A DNA stretch of 64,000 nt, taken from positions 1-64,000 of the forward strand of contig NZ_JAUFPK010000008.1 of the NCBI RefSeq assembly GCF_030409225.1, read 5' to 3'. This DNA is from Aquisalimonas lutea (lineage in GTDB: Bacteria; Pseudomonadota; Gammaproteobacteria; Nitrococcales; Aquisalimonadaceae). The translations under genes and the position numbers were made by a program. The notes beneath the pieces were generated by a model, which searched no databases, was not told the DNA's origin, and saw only the letters and a list, made by a program, of their open reading frames with translations. Below are positions 14,613-24,486 of this stretch, one piece after another; positions within the stretch are counted from its first letter, which is position 1; every line of letters begins with the position of its first letter.

Positions 14613-16589
14613 TCAGGTGACGGGCCGCTCGCGGGCTTGTGCCGTGCCATCGCGAGCCTCGCCCGCCTTTGTGCCGCGGTGCCGGGTGCGCAGCAACCGC
14701 ATGCCGTTGACCACCACCACGAGCACCGAGACCTGATGGACGAACATGCCCCCGGCCATGTGGACGGTCTCGGCGAACACCCCCGCCAGGAGGCCCGCGA
14801 CGGTGAGCAGGGCAATGACGACGTTCTGGCGGATGTTGACCACCGTCGCCCGGGCCAGGCCCACGGCCTCGGAGACCTTGTTCAGATCATCCGCCATCAG
14901 GGCGATGTCCGCGGTGTCCACGGCCACGTCCGTGCCGGTCGCGCCCATGGCGATGCCGATATCGGCGGCGGCGAGCGCGGGCGCGTCGTTGATGCCATCG
15001 CCCACCATGGCGGTGACGCCGACCTCCCGGCGCAGTTCCTCGATGGCGTCGAGCTTGTGCTCGGGCAGCAGGCCGGCGCGGATATCGTCGATGCCGAGCG
15101 CCTCGCCGATACGCTCGGCACTGGCCTGGTTGTCGCCGGTGAGCATGACCAGCCGCACGCCGGTCTCGCGCAGCCGCTGCAGGGCGGCGGCCGCCTCCGG
15201 GCGAATGGCATCGGCGAACCCGAGCAATCCGACCGGTTGACCGTCCACTGCGACGACGGCGGCTGTCTCGCCGCGCTCCCGAACTGCGGCCAGGGCCTCG
15301 TCGGCGGCGGCCGGCCAGTGTTGCGCACGCCCGTGAACCCAGTCCGGGCGGCCCACGTCGATGTGCCGGTCCTGCCACTGGGCCTGGATGCCGCCGCCGA
15401 CGGCGGTCTCGAAGGCGTCCGCCCGCAGCCCCGGGTCCGCCTCGCCGAGCGCACGCAGCACGGCTCGGGCCAGCGGGTGCTCGGAGCCGCCCTCCGCCAC
15501 GGCTGCCCACGCCAATAGCCGCTGCCGGTCATCACTGGACGGCATACCCGGAACATCCTCGAGACCAGCGAACGCAACGGCCGACGCCACCTCCGGACGC
15601 CCGACGGTGAGCGTGCCGGTCTTGTCGAAGGCCACGGCGCGGATGCGGCCCGCGGTCTCCAGGTGCTCGCCGCCCTTGATGAGAATGCCCCGGCGCGCTC
15701 CGCGGCCGATGCCGGCGATCACGGAGATGGGCGTGGAGATCACCAGGGCCCCGGGGCAGGCGATGACCAGAAGGGTGAGCGCCAGCACCGCGTCCTGCGT
15801 GACAGCGAATGCACCGCCGGAGAGAACGATGATTGCCGGGGTGTACCACCGGGCGAAGCGCTCGATGAAGCGCTGGGTCGGCGCCTTCGCTTCCTGGGCT
15901 TGCTCGACGCGCTGGATCACGCGTGCCAGGGTCGTGTCCGCTCCAACGCCCTCGGCGCGGATGGTGAGATAGCCATCCTGGCTCATGGTCCCGGCGAACA
16001 CGGCCGCCCCGGGCTCCTTGGTCTCCGGCATGGGCTCGCCGGTGATGGCGCTTTGATCCACCGCGGCCCGGCCGCTGAGAACGGTGCCGTCCACGGCGAT
16101 GCGCCCACCCGGACGCACGATCACCGTCTCGCCGGGTGCGACCTGGGCCGGACCGACGGTGACCTCGTCGCCGTCGCGCAGCACGGTGATCTCCGTGGGC
16201 GCGAGATCCAGGAGATCCTTCAGGGCGGCCCGGGTGCGCGCCAGGGTCCGGGCTTCCAGGTAGCCGCCCAGGACGAACAGCAGCGTGACCGCCGCGGCCT
16301 CCCAGTACTCGCCGATGGCCACCGCCCCGACGGCGGCGATGGTGACCAGCAGCTCGATGCTGATGCTGCCCCGGCGCAGCGCGTGAACAGCCCGCACGGC
16401 GACGTGCGTGCCGGCGAGTACGGCGGCGATGAGCCACAGCCCGTCGGTCAGCGCCCCCGGGCCGCCGGCAAAGTGACTGGTAACCCCGGCGAGCGCGAAC
16501 ACGCCGCTGACCAGGGTGAGCGCCGCCCGGCTTCGTACCGGTGAGGCGATGAGATCCCGTGTCCACGGGAGAAGCGTTGCAGCAGACAT
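14613..16589 (-). CDS. Heavy-metal P1B-type ATPase with CPG motif
   Basis: A 658-residue metal exporter. Order: transmembrane segments, actuator TGEPMPETKEPG, transport-site TM LLVIACPGALVISTP, phosphorylation site FDKTGTLT, nucleotide-domain SEHPLARAVL, hinge MVGDGINDAPAL, last TM MFVHQVSVLVVVVNGMRLLR. The usual CPC is CPG here, and the last helix carries HQxSVLxVxxNGM, so the metal may not be the Zn/Cd of classic ZntA. There is no fused HMA domain; the separate HMA protein encoded just upstream in the same operon probably delivers or regulates metal. The start follows GAAGGAGG. Confidence 0.9.
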   Translation of the reverse strand: MSAATLLPWTRDLIASPVRSRAALTLVSGVFALAGVTSHFAGGPGALTDGLWLIAAVLAGTHVAVRAVHALRRGSISIELLVTIAAVGAVAIGEYWEAAAVTLLFVLGGYLEARTLARTRAALKDLLDLAPTEITVLRDGDEVTVGPAQVAPGETVIVRPGGRIAVDGTVLSGRAAVDQSAITGEPMPETKEPGAAVFAGTMSQDGYLTIRAEGVGADTTLARVIQRVEQAQEAKAPTQRFIERFARWYTPAIIVLSGGAFAVTQDAVLALTLLVIACPGALVISTPISVIAGIGRGARRGILIKGGEHLETAGRIRAVAFDKTGTLTVGRPEVASAVAFAGLEDVPGMPSSDDRQRLLAWAAVAEGGSEHPLARAVLRALGEADPGLRADAFETAVGGGIQAQWQDRHIDVGRPDWVHGRAQHWPAAADEALAAVRERGETAAVVAVDGQPVGLLGFADAIRPEAAAALQRLRETGVRLVMLTGDNQASAERIGEALGIDDIRAGLLPEHKLDAIEELRREVGVTAMVGDGINDAPALAAADIGIAMGATGTDVAVDTADIALMADDLNKVSEAVGLARATVVNIRQNVVIALLTVAGLLAGVFAETVHMAGGMFVHQVSVLVVVVNGMRLLRTRHRGTKAGEARDGTAQARERPVT

Positions 16590-16621
16590 GTCGTGCCTCC
16601 TTCAGGGAATGAGCAGGGACC

Positions 16622-16652
16622 CGCCCCGGGTGCCCGCTGGGCACCCGGGGCG
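16622..16652 (-). other. Perfect 14-bp hairpin between HMA gene and ATPase gene
   Basis: The stem CGCCCCGGGTGCCC pairs perfectly with GGGCACCCGGGGCG across a three-base loop. It sits in the 67-base gap between two minus-strand genes and has no T-tract. Such intercistronic hairpins can protect the upstream message, giving more of the small chaperone than of the pump. Confidence 0.7.
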
Positions 16653-16656
16653 CGGC

Positions 16657-16866
16657 TCAGAACGCGCTGACGCGGGCCTCGTAGCCGGCCTCGCGCACGG
16701 CCTGGCGCAACCGCTCCGGGTCCACCTGCTCGTGCTCGACCTCGATGCGGCCGGTGTTGAAGTGCACCGTGGCGTTGTCGACGCCGGGCAGCGTGGTCAG
16801 GGCCTTCTCGATCTTGCTCACGCAGGAGGGGCAGTTGAGTTCGTCGCTGCGAAGAATGGTCTTCAT
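16657..16866 (-). CDS. HMA-domain metal chaperone
   Basis: A 69-residue soluble heavy-metal-associated domain. The metal motif is LNCPSCVSKIEKAL (CxxC in the first loop), followed by LPGVDNATVHFNTGRIEVEH and EAGYEARV, the ferredoxin-like fold of CopZ/HMA proteins. The start is the ATG at 16866, behind GGAGGT. It is the first gene of an operon with the P-type ATPase and lies directly downstream of a Crp/Fnr regulator gene on the same strand. Confidence 0.92.
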   Translation of the reverse strand: MKTILRSDELNCPSCVSKIEKALTTLPGVDNATVHFNTGRIEVEHEQVDPERLRQAVREAGYEARVSAF

Positions 16867-16944
16867 GGCAACCTCCGGTTCGTCGTCTAAATGGCAGGAA
16901 TACCGTACGACCGGAGGTGGGGCAGGATGTATGATGTGGCGCAA

Positions 16945-17691
16945 TCAACTCCCGGCGATGGCACGAAGGCGGTCCGGGTCGCGGATGGCGACCCACTGGC
17001 GGCCGGTGTCGATGACCCCGCTGCGCCGAAAGGCGGCCATGGTGCGGCTGATCGTCTCCTGGGTCGCGCCCACCATGGCGGCGAGGTCCTGCTGGGGCAG
17101 CGGCGACTGAATGAGGAGGCCGACTTCGGTGGCCTCGCCCAGGCGTTCGCTGAGCTTGAGCAGTGCCGTGGCAAGGCGCGCCTCCACCGGGGCGGCGGCG
17201 AGCTGGCGGATGCTCTCGCGGGCCTCATCCAGCTCGTGGGCGACGGCGTGCAGGACCTTCAGCGCCACCTCCGGGTGGTGCTCCAGAATGTCCTCGAACG
17301 CCTCGGCGGTGATCCGCAGGACGCAGCACTCGGTCTGGGCGATGGCGGTCTCTCGGTAGTGGCGCTGGCCGATGGCGGCAACACCGCCGAACAACGCCCC
17401 CGGGGCCAGGAGGTCGAGAAGGACGTCATCGCCGTCCGGGCTGTGCCGCACGAGCTTGACCTTGCCGTGGGCGACGAAGAAAAGCCGCGTGGCCTCGGTG
17501 CCCTCGCGGCAGATAACCCCTTCCGCCGGATGATGCTGCTCGCGGAACCGGGCGTTGACCGCGTCCAGCGCCTCCGCCGACAGGTCCCGGAAGTAATGGG
17601 CATCGCCGAGGATCCGCCGGCGCAGCTCCGCGGAGCAGTGCCCGGCCTCTAGGGTTTCATCGCGAAGGGGCGTGGTTCGTTTGCGGGGCAT
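16945..17691 (-). CDS. Crp/Fnr-family regulator without Fe-S cysteines
   Basis: A 248-residue regulator. The cyclic-nucleotide-like domain includes GVICREGTEATRLFFVAHGKV and LLDLLAPGALFGGVAAIGQR; the HTH is PQQDLAAMVGATQETISRTM. The N-terminus lacks the FNR cysteine cluster, so it is a different sensor class. It could be a DNR/NnrR-like NO sensor that binds haem, or a regulator of the adjacent metal operon; the sequence alone does not decide. It is 78 bases upstream of the HMA gene on the same strand and 48 bases downstream of gdhA. Confidence 0.85.
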   Translation of the reverse strand: MPRKRTTPLRDETLEAGHCSAELRRRILGDAHYFRDLSAEALDAVNARFREQHHPAEGVICREGTEATRLFFVAHGKVKLVRHSPDGDDVLLDLLAPGALFGGVAAIGQRHYRETAIAQTECCVLRITAEAFEDILEHHPEVALKVLHAVAHELDEARESIRQLAAAPVEARLATALLKLSERLGEATEVGLLIQSPLPQQDLAAMVGATQETISRTMAAFRRSGVIDTGRQWVAIRDPDRLRAIAGS

Positions 17692-17739
17692 GAAGAAGGC
17701 TCCTTAGGGATCTCAACGAAGCGGGGCTTACCGGGCCAC

Positions 17740-19170
<1,431 letters not shown>

Positions 19171-19311
19171 TCAGGTTCTTGGGGCACGTCGTCTCGTCCT
19201 TGGCCGTGCTGGTCGGCTACCAGACGGTCCGTCTCTCTCCCCCGGAATTTTCCTATCATGCCCTTGAGGCACCGCACGATGGGAGCGGTCCTCAGGGGTG
19301 CGCTGCCAAGC

Positions 19312-19722
19312 TTACTCACGCCAGTAGTTGTTGGCCTCAGCGACGGTTCGGAAGTGGATCGCGATGACTTCTGAGGCCTTCATCAAGCTATCCGCGTCGC
19401 GTTCGTAGACATCTCGGAGGCTCTGGCGAACCTCGGCATCCGGCTGCGTGGTGGCGACACCCTTCTGAGCGAGTTGAACCGCCACTGCGAAGCCCTCCTG
19501 TGGGGTATCCGTGATCAGGCTCAAGCCGTCTTCGTCGCCGTTCTGCTCAGCCAGCGCGCTGTTCGCGCCGAGCCCGAGCATGGTTGCGAACGCCGCCACA
19601 GCGATCACGCGGCGTGCCGCTCGCCAGCCCCGTGGTCCTACATGACGCTCCTGCTTCTCACCAGCGGAGAACGCCGGGCAGGCGCTGCCAATCGGAGTCT
19701 GATCGGTACTATATCCAGTCAT
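19312..19722 (-). CDS. Secreted protein of unknown function under an NsrR-like site
   Basis: A 136-residue protein with a signal sequence (RRVIAVAAFATMLGLGANSALA, given here by its core VIAVAAFATMLGLG) cleaved before EQNGDEDG. The N-terminal 35 residues before the hydrophobic core are unusually long and include CPAFSAGEKQERH. The mature part, about 78 residues, is acidic and helical (VAVQLAQKGVATTQPDAEV, FRTVAEANNYW). No family is recognised. The ATG at 19722 is preferred because AGGAGAA lies at the right distance. An NsrR-like palindrome is 104 bases upstream, so it is probably part of the NO response, acting in the periplasm. Confidence 0.65.
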   Translation of the reverse strand: MTGYSTDQTPIGSACPAFSAGEKQERHVGPRGWRAARRVIAVAAFATMLGLGANSALAEQNGDEDGLSLITDTPQEGFAVAVQLAQKGVATTQPDAEVRQSLRDVYERDADSLMKASEVIAIHFRTVAEANNYWRE

Positions 19723-19825
19723 GGCCACTTCTCCTCGCGTTGGGTTGCTGCCTCGCCTCCCTGGCCCATCCGTCTCCTCCCGAGTGCTCGTAGTCGCCCC
19801 AAAGAGACGATCAAGTTACTATAAC

Positions 19826-19842
19826 GTGTATATAGAATACAT
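19826..19842. promoter_or_regulatory. Candidate NsrR operator upstream of secreted protein gene
   Basis: GTGTAT-ATAGA-ATACAT with the standard five-base spacer. It is the last copy of the motif in the window and marks the apparent right edge of the NO-stress region. Confidence 0.7.
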
Positions 19843-20179
19843 CAATAAGTGAGTAAGTATTCCAGCCATTGCCCGCTACGGGCGGCGCAGGGTCATGGCT
19901 TCACCTCCCCTAAAGGGAACGATAGACGGTGCACGCTGACGCGTCGAAAGCGAGGGCGGGCTGAAGCCGTTTAGTATTTATCCGACACCTGCCCCTTCAT
20001 GAGCATCGAAGGGGTGGGCACCGGGGTGTCCGTAGAGGTGATGAAGAAGACAAACCACTCCTTCGGTGATTGGTACACCTATTCGATAGAGATTGCAACG
20101 CGCCTACAGGCCGCACCTGCAAGCGCGTAACCTTTAACAAACCGGTAAATTACGGATTCCCTATTTCAGTACTCATGTA
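19843..20179. other. Gap without a supported gene
   Basis: This 337-base stretch lies between the last NsrR-like site and the OsmC-family gene. The only open frame is antisense to the OsmC gene and reads like a shadow. I see no RNA gene, repeat or terminator here. Confidence 0.5.
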
Positions 20180-20734
20180 TCAGGATATAGTCAGGTCGCC
20201 TGACAACCGGACCTTGTTCGCGATACTCATCGCATTCGGACTTAGTTCAACAGCTTTTTTCTCAAGCTCTCGGAACTCCTCCTCCGAGGCATCACCCGAG
20301 ACGTGGATGACGTACCTAACCTCTGCCAACTCCACGGGGGAAGTATCGTTAAGCGCCAGAAAGCCTGATAGGTCGAGTTGTCCGAAAATTTCGACATTCA
20401 AGCGGTCCAGCTTTACCCCCTTGGCCGACGCCCCAACTGCAAATCCAACCATGATGCACGCGCCCACACCGGACAGAAGATACTCCTGTGGTGTCGGGGC
20501 GCTATTCTTACCGAGAAGCTGAGTCGGTTCATCCACTTTCCATGAAAAATCCCGGTCCACCTTCTCGCCACCCAACGTAATTGGGAGCGCTCTCGCCTGG
20601 GCTGACGTTCCGCCGTTCCACTCCACGTTAACTCCGTACTCGGCAATACCACTCTCGGGGGACTCAGTAATCCCCTCCCTGGCAGAGTTTAGAGCGGTCA
20701 CATCTACACCGTTTCTGACTGCATCACTACTCAT
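20180..20734 (-). CDS. OsmC-family protein
   Basis: A 184-residue OsmC-like protein of the longer subgroup. It has NSAPTPQEYLLSGVGACIMV, the conserved helix with one Cys, then VKLDRLNVEIFGQLDLSGFL and a C-terminal SIANKVRLSG. The second catalytic Cys of classical OsmC/Ohr proteins is not seen; AMSIAN occupies that region, so peroxidase activity is uncertain. The start is the ATG at 20734 preceded by GGAG; two ATGs slightly upstream overlap that site. It lies downstream of the TRAP genes on the same strand, after a 311-base gap. Confidence 0.82.
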   Translation of the reverse strand: MSSDAVRNGVDVTALNSAREGITESPESGIAEYGVNVEWNGGTSAQARALPITLGGEKVDRDFSWKVDEPTQLLGKNSAPTPQEYLLSGVGACIMVGFAVGASAKGVKLDRLNVEIFGQLDLSGFLALNDTSPVELAEVRYVIHVSGDASEEEFRELEKKAVELSPNAMSIANKVRLSGDLTIS

Positions 20735-21045
20735 ATGATTCTCCATCACGTTGTAACAACACTATTGCTCCGGCTGACGAGCAGCCACTGAATCAGCTTT
20801 CCCCAAAAGAATGCTGAAGTAAGGCCTGTCTTGCTCCTCTTTAGCGCGCCCGCACCGGTACCTGTCCGGTATTAGCGGCCTGCTTTTCGGGAATCCGTCA
20901 ATGTGATTCCGACGTAAGAACTGGGCCAACGAGCACCGCTTCCTCTGAATCCGCGTCGCGGCGGGTCTACACCGGGCCCAAATCAACCAGTGCCCGTCCG
21001 GTGGACCAAATTGTGGTCCAGTGGTGACGCTCTCGGCGGGCTACT
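20735..21045. other. Gap without a supported gene
   Basis: A minus-strand frame at 20762-20986 could encode 74 basic residues but has no ribosome-binding site, family or codon pattern that I can support. Nothing else is seen between dctM and the OsmC-family gene. Confidence 0.45.
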
Positions 21046-22332
21046 TTAATCCATGAAGCTTGGCAACCACGTTGCAATGGCGGGAAAAGCGCAGAGAAGC
21101 CCTAGAACGAGCAACTGAGCCAAGACGTGCGGCGCAACGCCATAAAAACCATCCATTACCGGTATCTTCGTATACTTGGCGACGACGAAGACATTCAGTC
21201 CAACGGGGGGTGTGACAAGACCGATCTCGGCCGTGAGAATTACGATGACACCAAACCATATTGGGTCGATACCAAGAGAGTGAACAAGTGGCATAACGAC
21301 CGGAATGGTGAGAACCAATATCGAAATCAAGTCCAGAAAGCAGCCCATAATCAAATAAATGGTGATCAACGCGAGTAGGATTCCCCACGTCGGAAGGCCG
21401 GATTCTGCGACGGCTGACAGGATAGCCTGCGGCGTTTGCGTCAACGCGAGGAAAGTACTGAAGACATCAGCAGCAATAACGATTAGTGCCAACATCGCCG
21501 TTATACGGGCAGTGCTAGCTAAGGCATCCCAGAGTTTGCGCCAAGTTAAAGAACGGAAAGCCAGCGCGAAAGCGAATGCCCCGAACGCACCCAGTGCTGA
21601 CGCCTCCACTGGTGTTGCGATACCAAGGTAGATCGTTCCTGTGACCAAGGCAAACAACGTCAGGAAAGGCCCAAGAACCTTGAGCGCAGAGAGCTTTTCG
21701 CGCCAAGTGAACGACCTACTTGTAGGTGCGAGCTCCGGTTTACGGCTTATCAGCACCATGATGGTGAGGATGATCGCCGCGGTTACCACTAGCCCTGGAA
21801 GAATCGATGCGATCAGAAGCTTGCTAATGCTCGTTTCGCTAAGAACACCGTAGAAGATAATCCCGATGCTTGGCGGGATGAGCATGGCAAGAGTTCCCGA
21901 GATCGCGACGACACCCGCCGCGAGGCGGCGTTCATATCCCTGTTTGATCATTGCGGGGATGCTGGTGCTCGAGAGCGTGGCTGCGGCTGCCGTACTCGAC
22001 CCGGAAATCGCCCCAAACGCGGCTCCGCTCACGGCGGTCGCAATGGCGAGTCCACCTTTCGTTCGACCGATCCACACCGCTGCTGCTTTGAAGAGACTAT
22101 CCGAAATCCCACTAACAACGAGCAAGCTTCCCATAAGTATGAACATGGGGATCGTTAAGAGCTCAAAGTTCGCGATAGCTGAAAACGGTGTGGACTCGAG
22201 TATCCCGACCACCATCCAAGGACCAAACAGAATGGAAAGGCCGACCGAACCGGAAATAAATAGGGCGAAAGCAACAGGAATCTTTGCGGCCAAGAGGAAG
22301 ATTAGAAGAATCAATATGAATATGGTTATCAT
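21046..22332 (-). CDS. dctM: TRAP transporter large permease DctM
   Basis: A 428-residue integral membrane protein with about twelve hydrophobic segments. Family marks are NFELLTIPMFILMGSLL, the loop SGAAFGAISGSSTAAAATLS, MLIPPSIGIIFYG and CFLDLISILVLTIPV, all typical of DctM. It is the ion-coupled transport channel of a tripartite carboxylate transporter. Its start overlaps the end of dctQ by four bases (ATGA), so the two are translationally coupled. The binding protein is encoded separately at 24487, beyond the iclR gene on the other strand. Confidence 0.94.
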   Translation of the reverse strand: MITIFILILLIFLLAAKIPVAFALFISGSVGLSILFGPWMVVGILESTPFSAIANFELLTIPMFILMGSLLVVSGISDSLFKAAAVWIGRTKGGLAIATAVSGAAFGAISGSSTAAAATLSSTSIPAMIKQGYERRLAAGVVAISGTLAMLIPPSIGIIFYGVLSETSISKLLIASILPGLVVTAAIILTIMVLISRKPELAPTSRSFTWREKLSALKVLGPFLTLFALVTGTIYLGIATPVEASALGAFGAFAFALAFRSLTWRKLWDALASTARITAMLALIVIAADVFSTFLALTQTPQAILSAVAESGLPTWGILLALITIYLIMGCFLDLISILVLTIPVVMPLVHSLGIDPIWFGVIVILTAEIGLVTPPVGLNVFVVAKYTKIPVMDGFYGVAPHVLAQLLVLGLLCAFPAIATWLPSFMD

Positions 22333-22877
22333 TCTCCCCCCTCCGGAACTTTATTCATTTGTTCGACTGAGAAAATTTCGTCCTCACCGAGGAAGGAGCC
22401 AAGAAGACGGTAGAGAACTCTTGCTCCGAGGAAAAAGAAGCCAACCGTAACCAGGCCCCAAGTGGGCCACGTCAACCACTGTATAACGCCATAAACGGTA
22501 TCCGCATTGACAAGCGAGTTGATCGTGCGTTCGTAGAACTTGTAAGAGATGGTAAAAAAGACGAGGGAGATAAATAGAGAGGCAGAAAAATTTACCGCTA
22601 GCCCGAGCCATCGCGGAAAGAACTGCGCAAAAAAGTCGATTTGGACGTTTTCGTTGCGTTCAAATGTGTGAGAGAGGGCGAAGAAAACCGTAATCGGAAA
22701 TAAGTAGTAGGTTATTAAGTGTGTGCTAAATTGGAGCGGGCTATCGAGCGCATAACGAAAGACAACATCGGCAACAATGATTCCCATGATAGCCAATAAG
22801 CACACGCCCACGATCAACATAAGCGCGCGGTCGATCCACAACAAAAAAAGCCCAACCAATCGATAAGCGGATCGCAT
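22329..22877 (-). CDS. dctQ: TRAP transporter small permease DctQ
   Basis: A 182-residue protein with four transmembrane helices, as expected for DctQ: WIDRALMLIVGVCLLAIMG, FSTHLITYYLFPITVFFALS, LAVNFSASLFISLVFFTIS and WGLVTVGFFFLGARVLY. VFRYALDSPLQFS is the conserved loop after helix 1. The start is the ATG at 22877 behind CGGAGGAG; the frame is open to 23051 but without homology. It is the first gene of dctQM and probably regulated by IclR through the motif at 22978-22995. Confidence 0.9.
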   Translation of the reverse strand: MRSAYRLVGLFLLWIDRALMLIVGVCLLAIMGIIVADVVFRYALDSPLQFSTHLITYYLFPITVFFALSHTFERNENVQIDFFAQFFPRWLGLAVNFSASLFISLVFFTISYKFYERTINSLVNADTVYGVIQWLTWPTWGLVTVGFFFLGARVLYRLLGSFLGEDEIFSVEQMNKVPEGGE

Positions 22878-22977
22878 TCTCTCTCCTCCGAGCCGCGGAC
22901 ATATACACCAAACTTGGCCCGTGAGACCCCACGCATTTGGGGTTGACGGACGAAGCAAAGGCGACGTCCCGTATTTT

Positions 22978-22995
22978 GATAATATTATCGAATTA
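22978..22995. promoter_or_regulatory. Palindrome and shared motif upstream of dctQ, possible IclR site
   Basis: A perfect 12-base palindrome GATAATATTATC (22978-22989) overlaps the string ATTATCGAATTA (22984-22995). Nearly the same string, ATTATCGGATTA, recurs at 24322-24333 upstream of dctP. The two sites flank the iclR gene and precede the two transcription units of the TRAP system. The rest of the 532-base gap 22878-23409 shows no gene. Confidence 0.5.
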
Positions 22996-23375
22996 CAGCA
23001 GCCGGGCATGTAGATGTCAACAGAGGCTGGAGTGCTATGGGTGTAGCACATGGCGGAGCCGCCGCGCAGGCAGATGGGGTCGGACGTGGCCGAATCGTGC
23101 TGCGAGCAAGGAAGAGTAAGAGTGACAGGGACTGCCGGGTTTTGTTCTTGGAGCCCGACGTCGTAAGCGGTCGAATGCAGGATGGAGCTCGGCCTGGAGC
23201 GCTCGGGTCGAGGGAGGGGCGGATGGAGTGTGTAGCGATCGTAGCTTCCTCGTTGGCGTCTGCCTAGCTGGCGCGTGACTCAGGGAGCGGAGACCTGAAC
23301 GACGGGATACAGTCATGGAACACCTGTGTCAGGGGTAGCCCTCGCAGCTTGACAGGCGTCGCCAAGAGGGTCTAG

Positions 23376-23396
23376 TTTTCGCAAAATTTGCCAAAA
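23376..23396. promoter_or_regulatory. 21-bp inverted repeat directly upstream of iclR
   Basis: TTTTCGCAAA-A-TTTGCCAAAA is an inverted repeat with one mismatch, ending 14 bases before the iclR ATG. Its position suits autorepression. It differs from the ATTATCGRATTA motif, so two kinds of operator may exist here. Confidence 0.55.
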
Positions 23397-23409
23397 AACG
23401 GGATACCCC

Positions 23410-24243
23410 ATGTCACAGCAGGCCTCTGAACCCCTACGACGGATGTCGCGTGTGCTACAGGCGGTCGCACGCGCACCGGAGGGCGCGACGCGAGCGACCA
23501 TTGCGAAGGAGCTAGATCTCCCCACGAGCACGGTACACCGGATGGTACAAAGCCTATTGTCGCTGGAGTTCCTGGACGTAGGACCAAACGGTGAAACGGT
23601 TCATATCGGACCTGCGATTGTTGATGCCGCGTTACGCGGTTCCCAGCCGAGCACTCTTAGCGCGGCGCTAGCTCCGTACCTGACTCAGCTTGCCGATCGG
23701 GTTGGGGAGTCTGCCTTCGTCTCGCGCTTCAACCAGAACCAAGTGGAACTCATTGCCGTCTATGGCCCTACTCGCGCCGATGCCGCGTATGTGCACCCGG
23801 CCCGCGGACCAGTACCGCTGCATGCGTGTTCCTCTGCGAAGGCAATTTTTGCCTTTCGTGACCGCGCCCAAGTACAACAACTGCTTCAAGAGATCCACTT
23901 AGAGGGTTTAACCGCCAATACGGTATCCGACCTGCGCGAGTACTTCGCCGAGCTCGACGAGGTCCGCTTCCGAGGTTATGCGGAATGTCGTGAGGAGATC
24001 ACGCGAGGTGTCTACAGCATCGCCGCCCCGGTCGAAACCCGCCTTTCTGACGTGCGCCTGAGCATCGGTGTAACGACGTTAATAAGTCGGGCCAACGACC
24101 TCGGGACAGATTTCTTCGCCAAGCACGTGCTGGACATGGCCCGCACATTGGGAACCGTGATCAGCGGGTACCGGGATGGATATGGGCTCGTGACCGAGTC
24201 CGCAAAGTCTTCGGCGAGCGACGGCGCGGTAGGCGCTGAATAG
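23410..24243 (+). CDS. IclR-family transcriptional regulator
   Basis: A 277-residue IclR protein. The N-terminal winged HTH is MSRVLQAVARAPEGATRATI then AKELDLPTSTVHRMVQSL; the effector domain includes YVHPARGPVPLHACSSAKAI, with the conserved Cys, and RGYAECREEITRGVYSIAAP. IclR proteins typically control catabolic operons in response to an aromatic or small organic acid. It sits between dctQM (minus) and dctP with the CoA genes (plus), and so probably controls both. The ribosome-binding site is weak, but the start fits family length. Confidence 0.93.
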   Translation: MSQQASEPLRRMSRVLQAVARAPEGATRATIAKELDLPTSTVHRMVQSLLSLEFLDVGPNGETVHIGPAIVDAALRGSQPSTLSAALAPYLTQLADRVGESAFVSRFNQNQVELIAVYGPTRADAAYVHPARGPVPLHACSSAKAIFAFRDRAQVQQLLQEIHLEGLTANTVSDLREYFAELDEVRFRGYAECREEITRGVYSIAAPVETRLSDVRLSIGVTTLISRANDLGTDFFAKHVLDMARTLGTVISGYRDGYGLVTESAKSSASDGAVGAE

Positions 24244-24321
24244 TGCAACCGGGCGCACGAGCCCGCCAAGCGACCAAGTTATAGTTGACGGCCAGGCATG
24301 GGCGTGCCATTTTCTAAGAAC

Positions 24322-24333
24322 ATTATCGGATTA
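24322..24333. promoter_or_regulatory. Motif ATTATCGGATTA upstream of dctP
   Basis: Second copy of the ATTATCGRATTA string found upstream of dctQ. It lies 154 bases before the dctP start and is a candidate regulator-binding site. Confidence 0.4.
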
Positions 24334-24383
24334 TGGGAATTGTGAATGGCTGCCCAAGTCAACGCGATTCGCGCATGGACAGC

Positions 24384-24432
24384 GCAAGTGCCGCGTACCT
24401 GCGGGGCCGCAAGTGCCGCGTACCTGCGGGGC
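24384..24432. repeat. Two-copy 25-bp tandem repeat in dctP leader
   Basis: The unit GCAAGTGCCGCGTACCTGCG plus GGGC(C) occurs twice back to back with a period of 25 bases, 54 bases before the dctP start. It falls in the untranslated leader if the ATG at 24487 is the true start. Confidence 0.85.
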
Positions 24433-24486
24433 ACTGAGTCGAGCAAACGACATAAGAGCAGTAACGATGAAAGCGGAGGAGCAATC

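Noticed and set aside
20762-20986. Minus-strand ORF of 74 codons between dctM and the OsmC gene
   Set aside because: No ribosome-binding site, no family, basic and irregular composition.
22927-22942. Hairpin CCCCA-CGCATT-TGGGG upstream of dctQ
   Set aside because: Only five base pairs, no T-tract; likely chance in GC-rich DNA.
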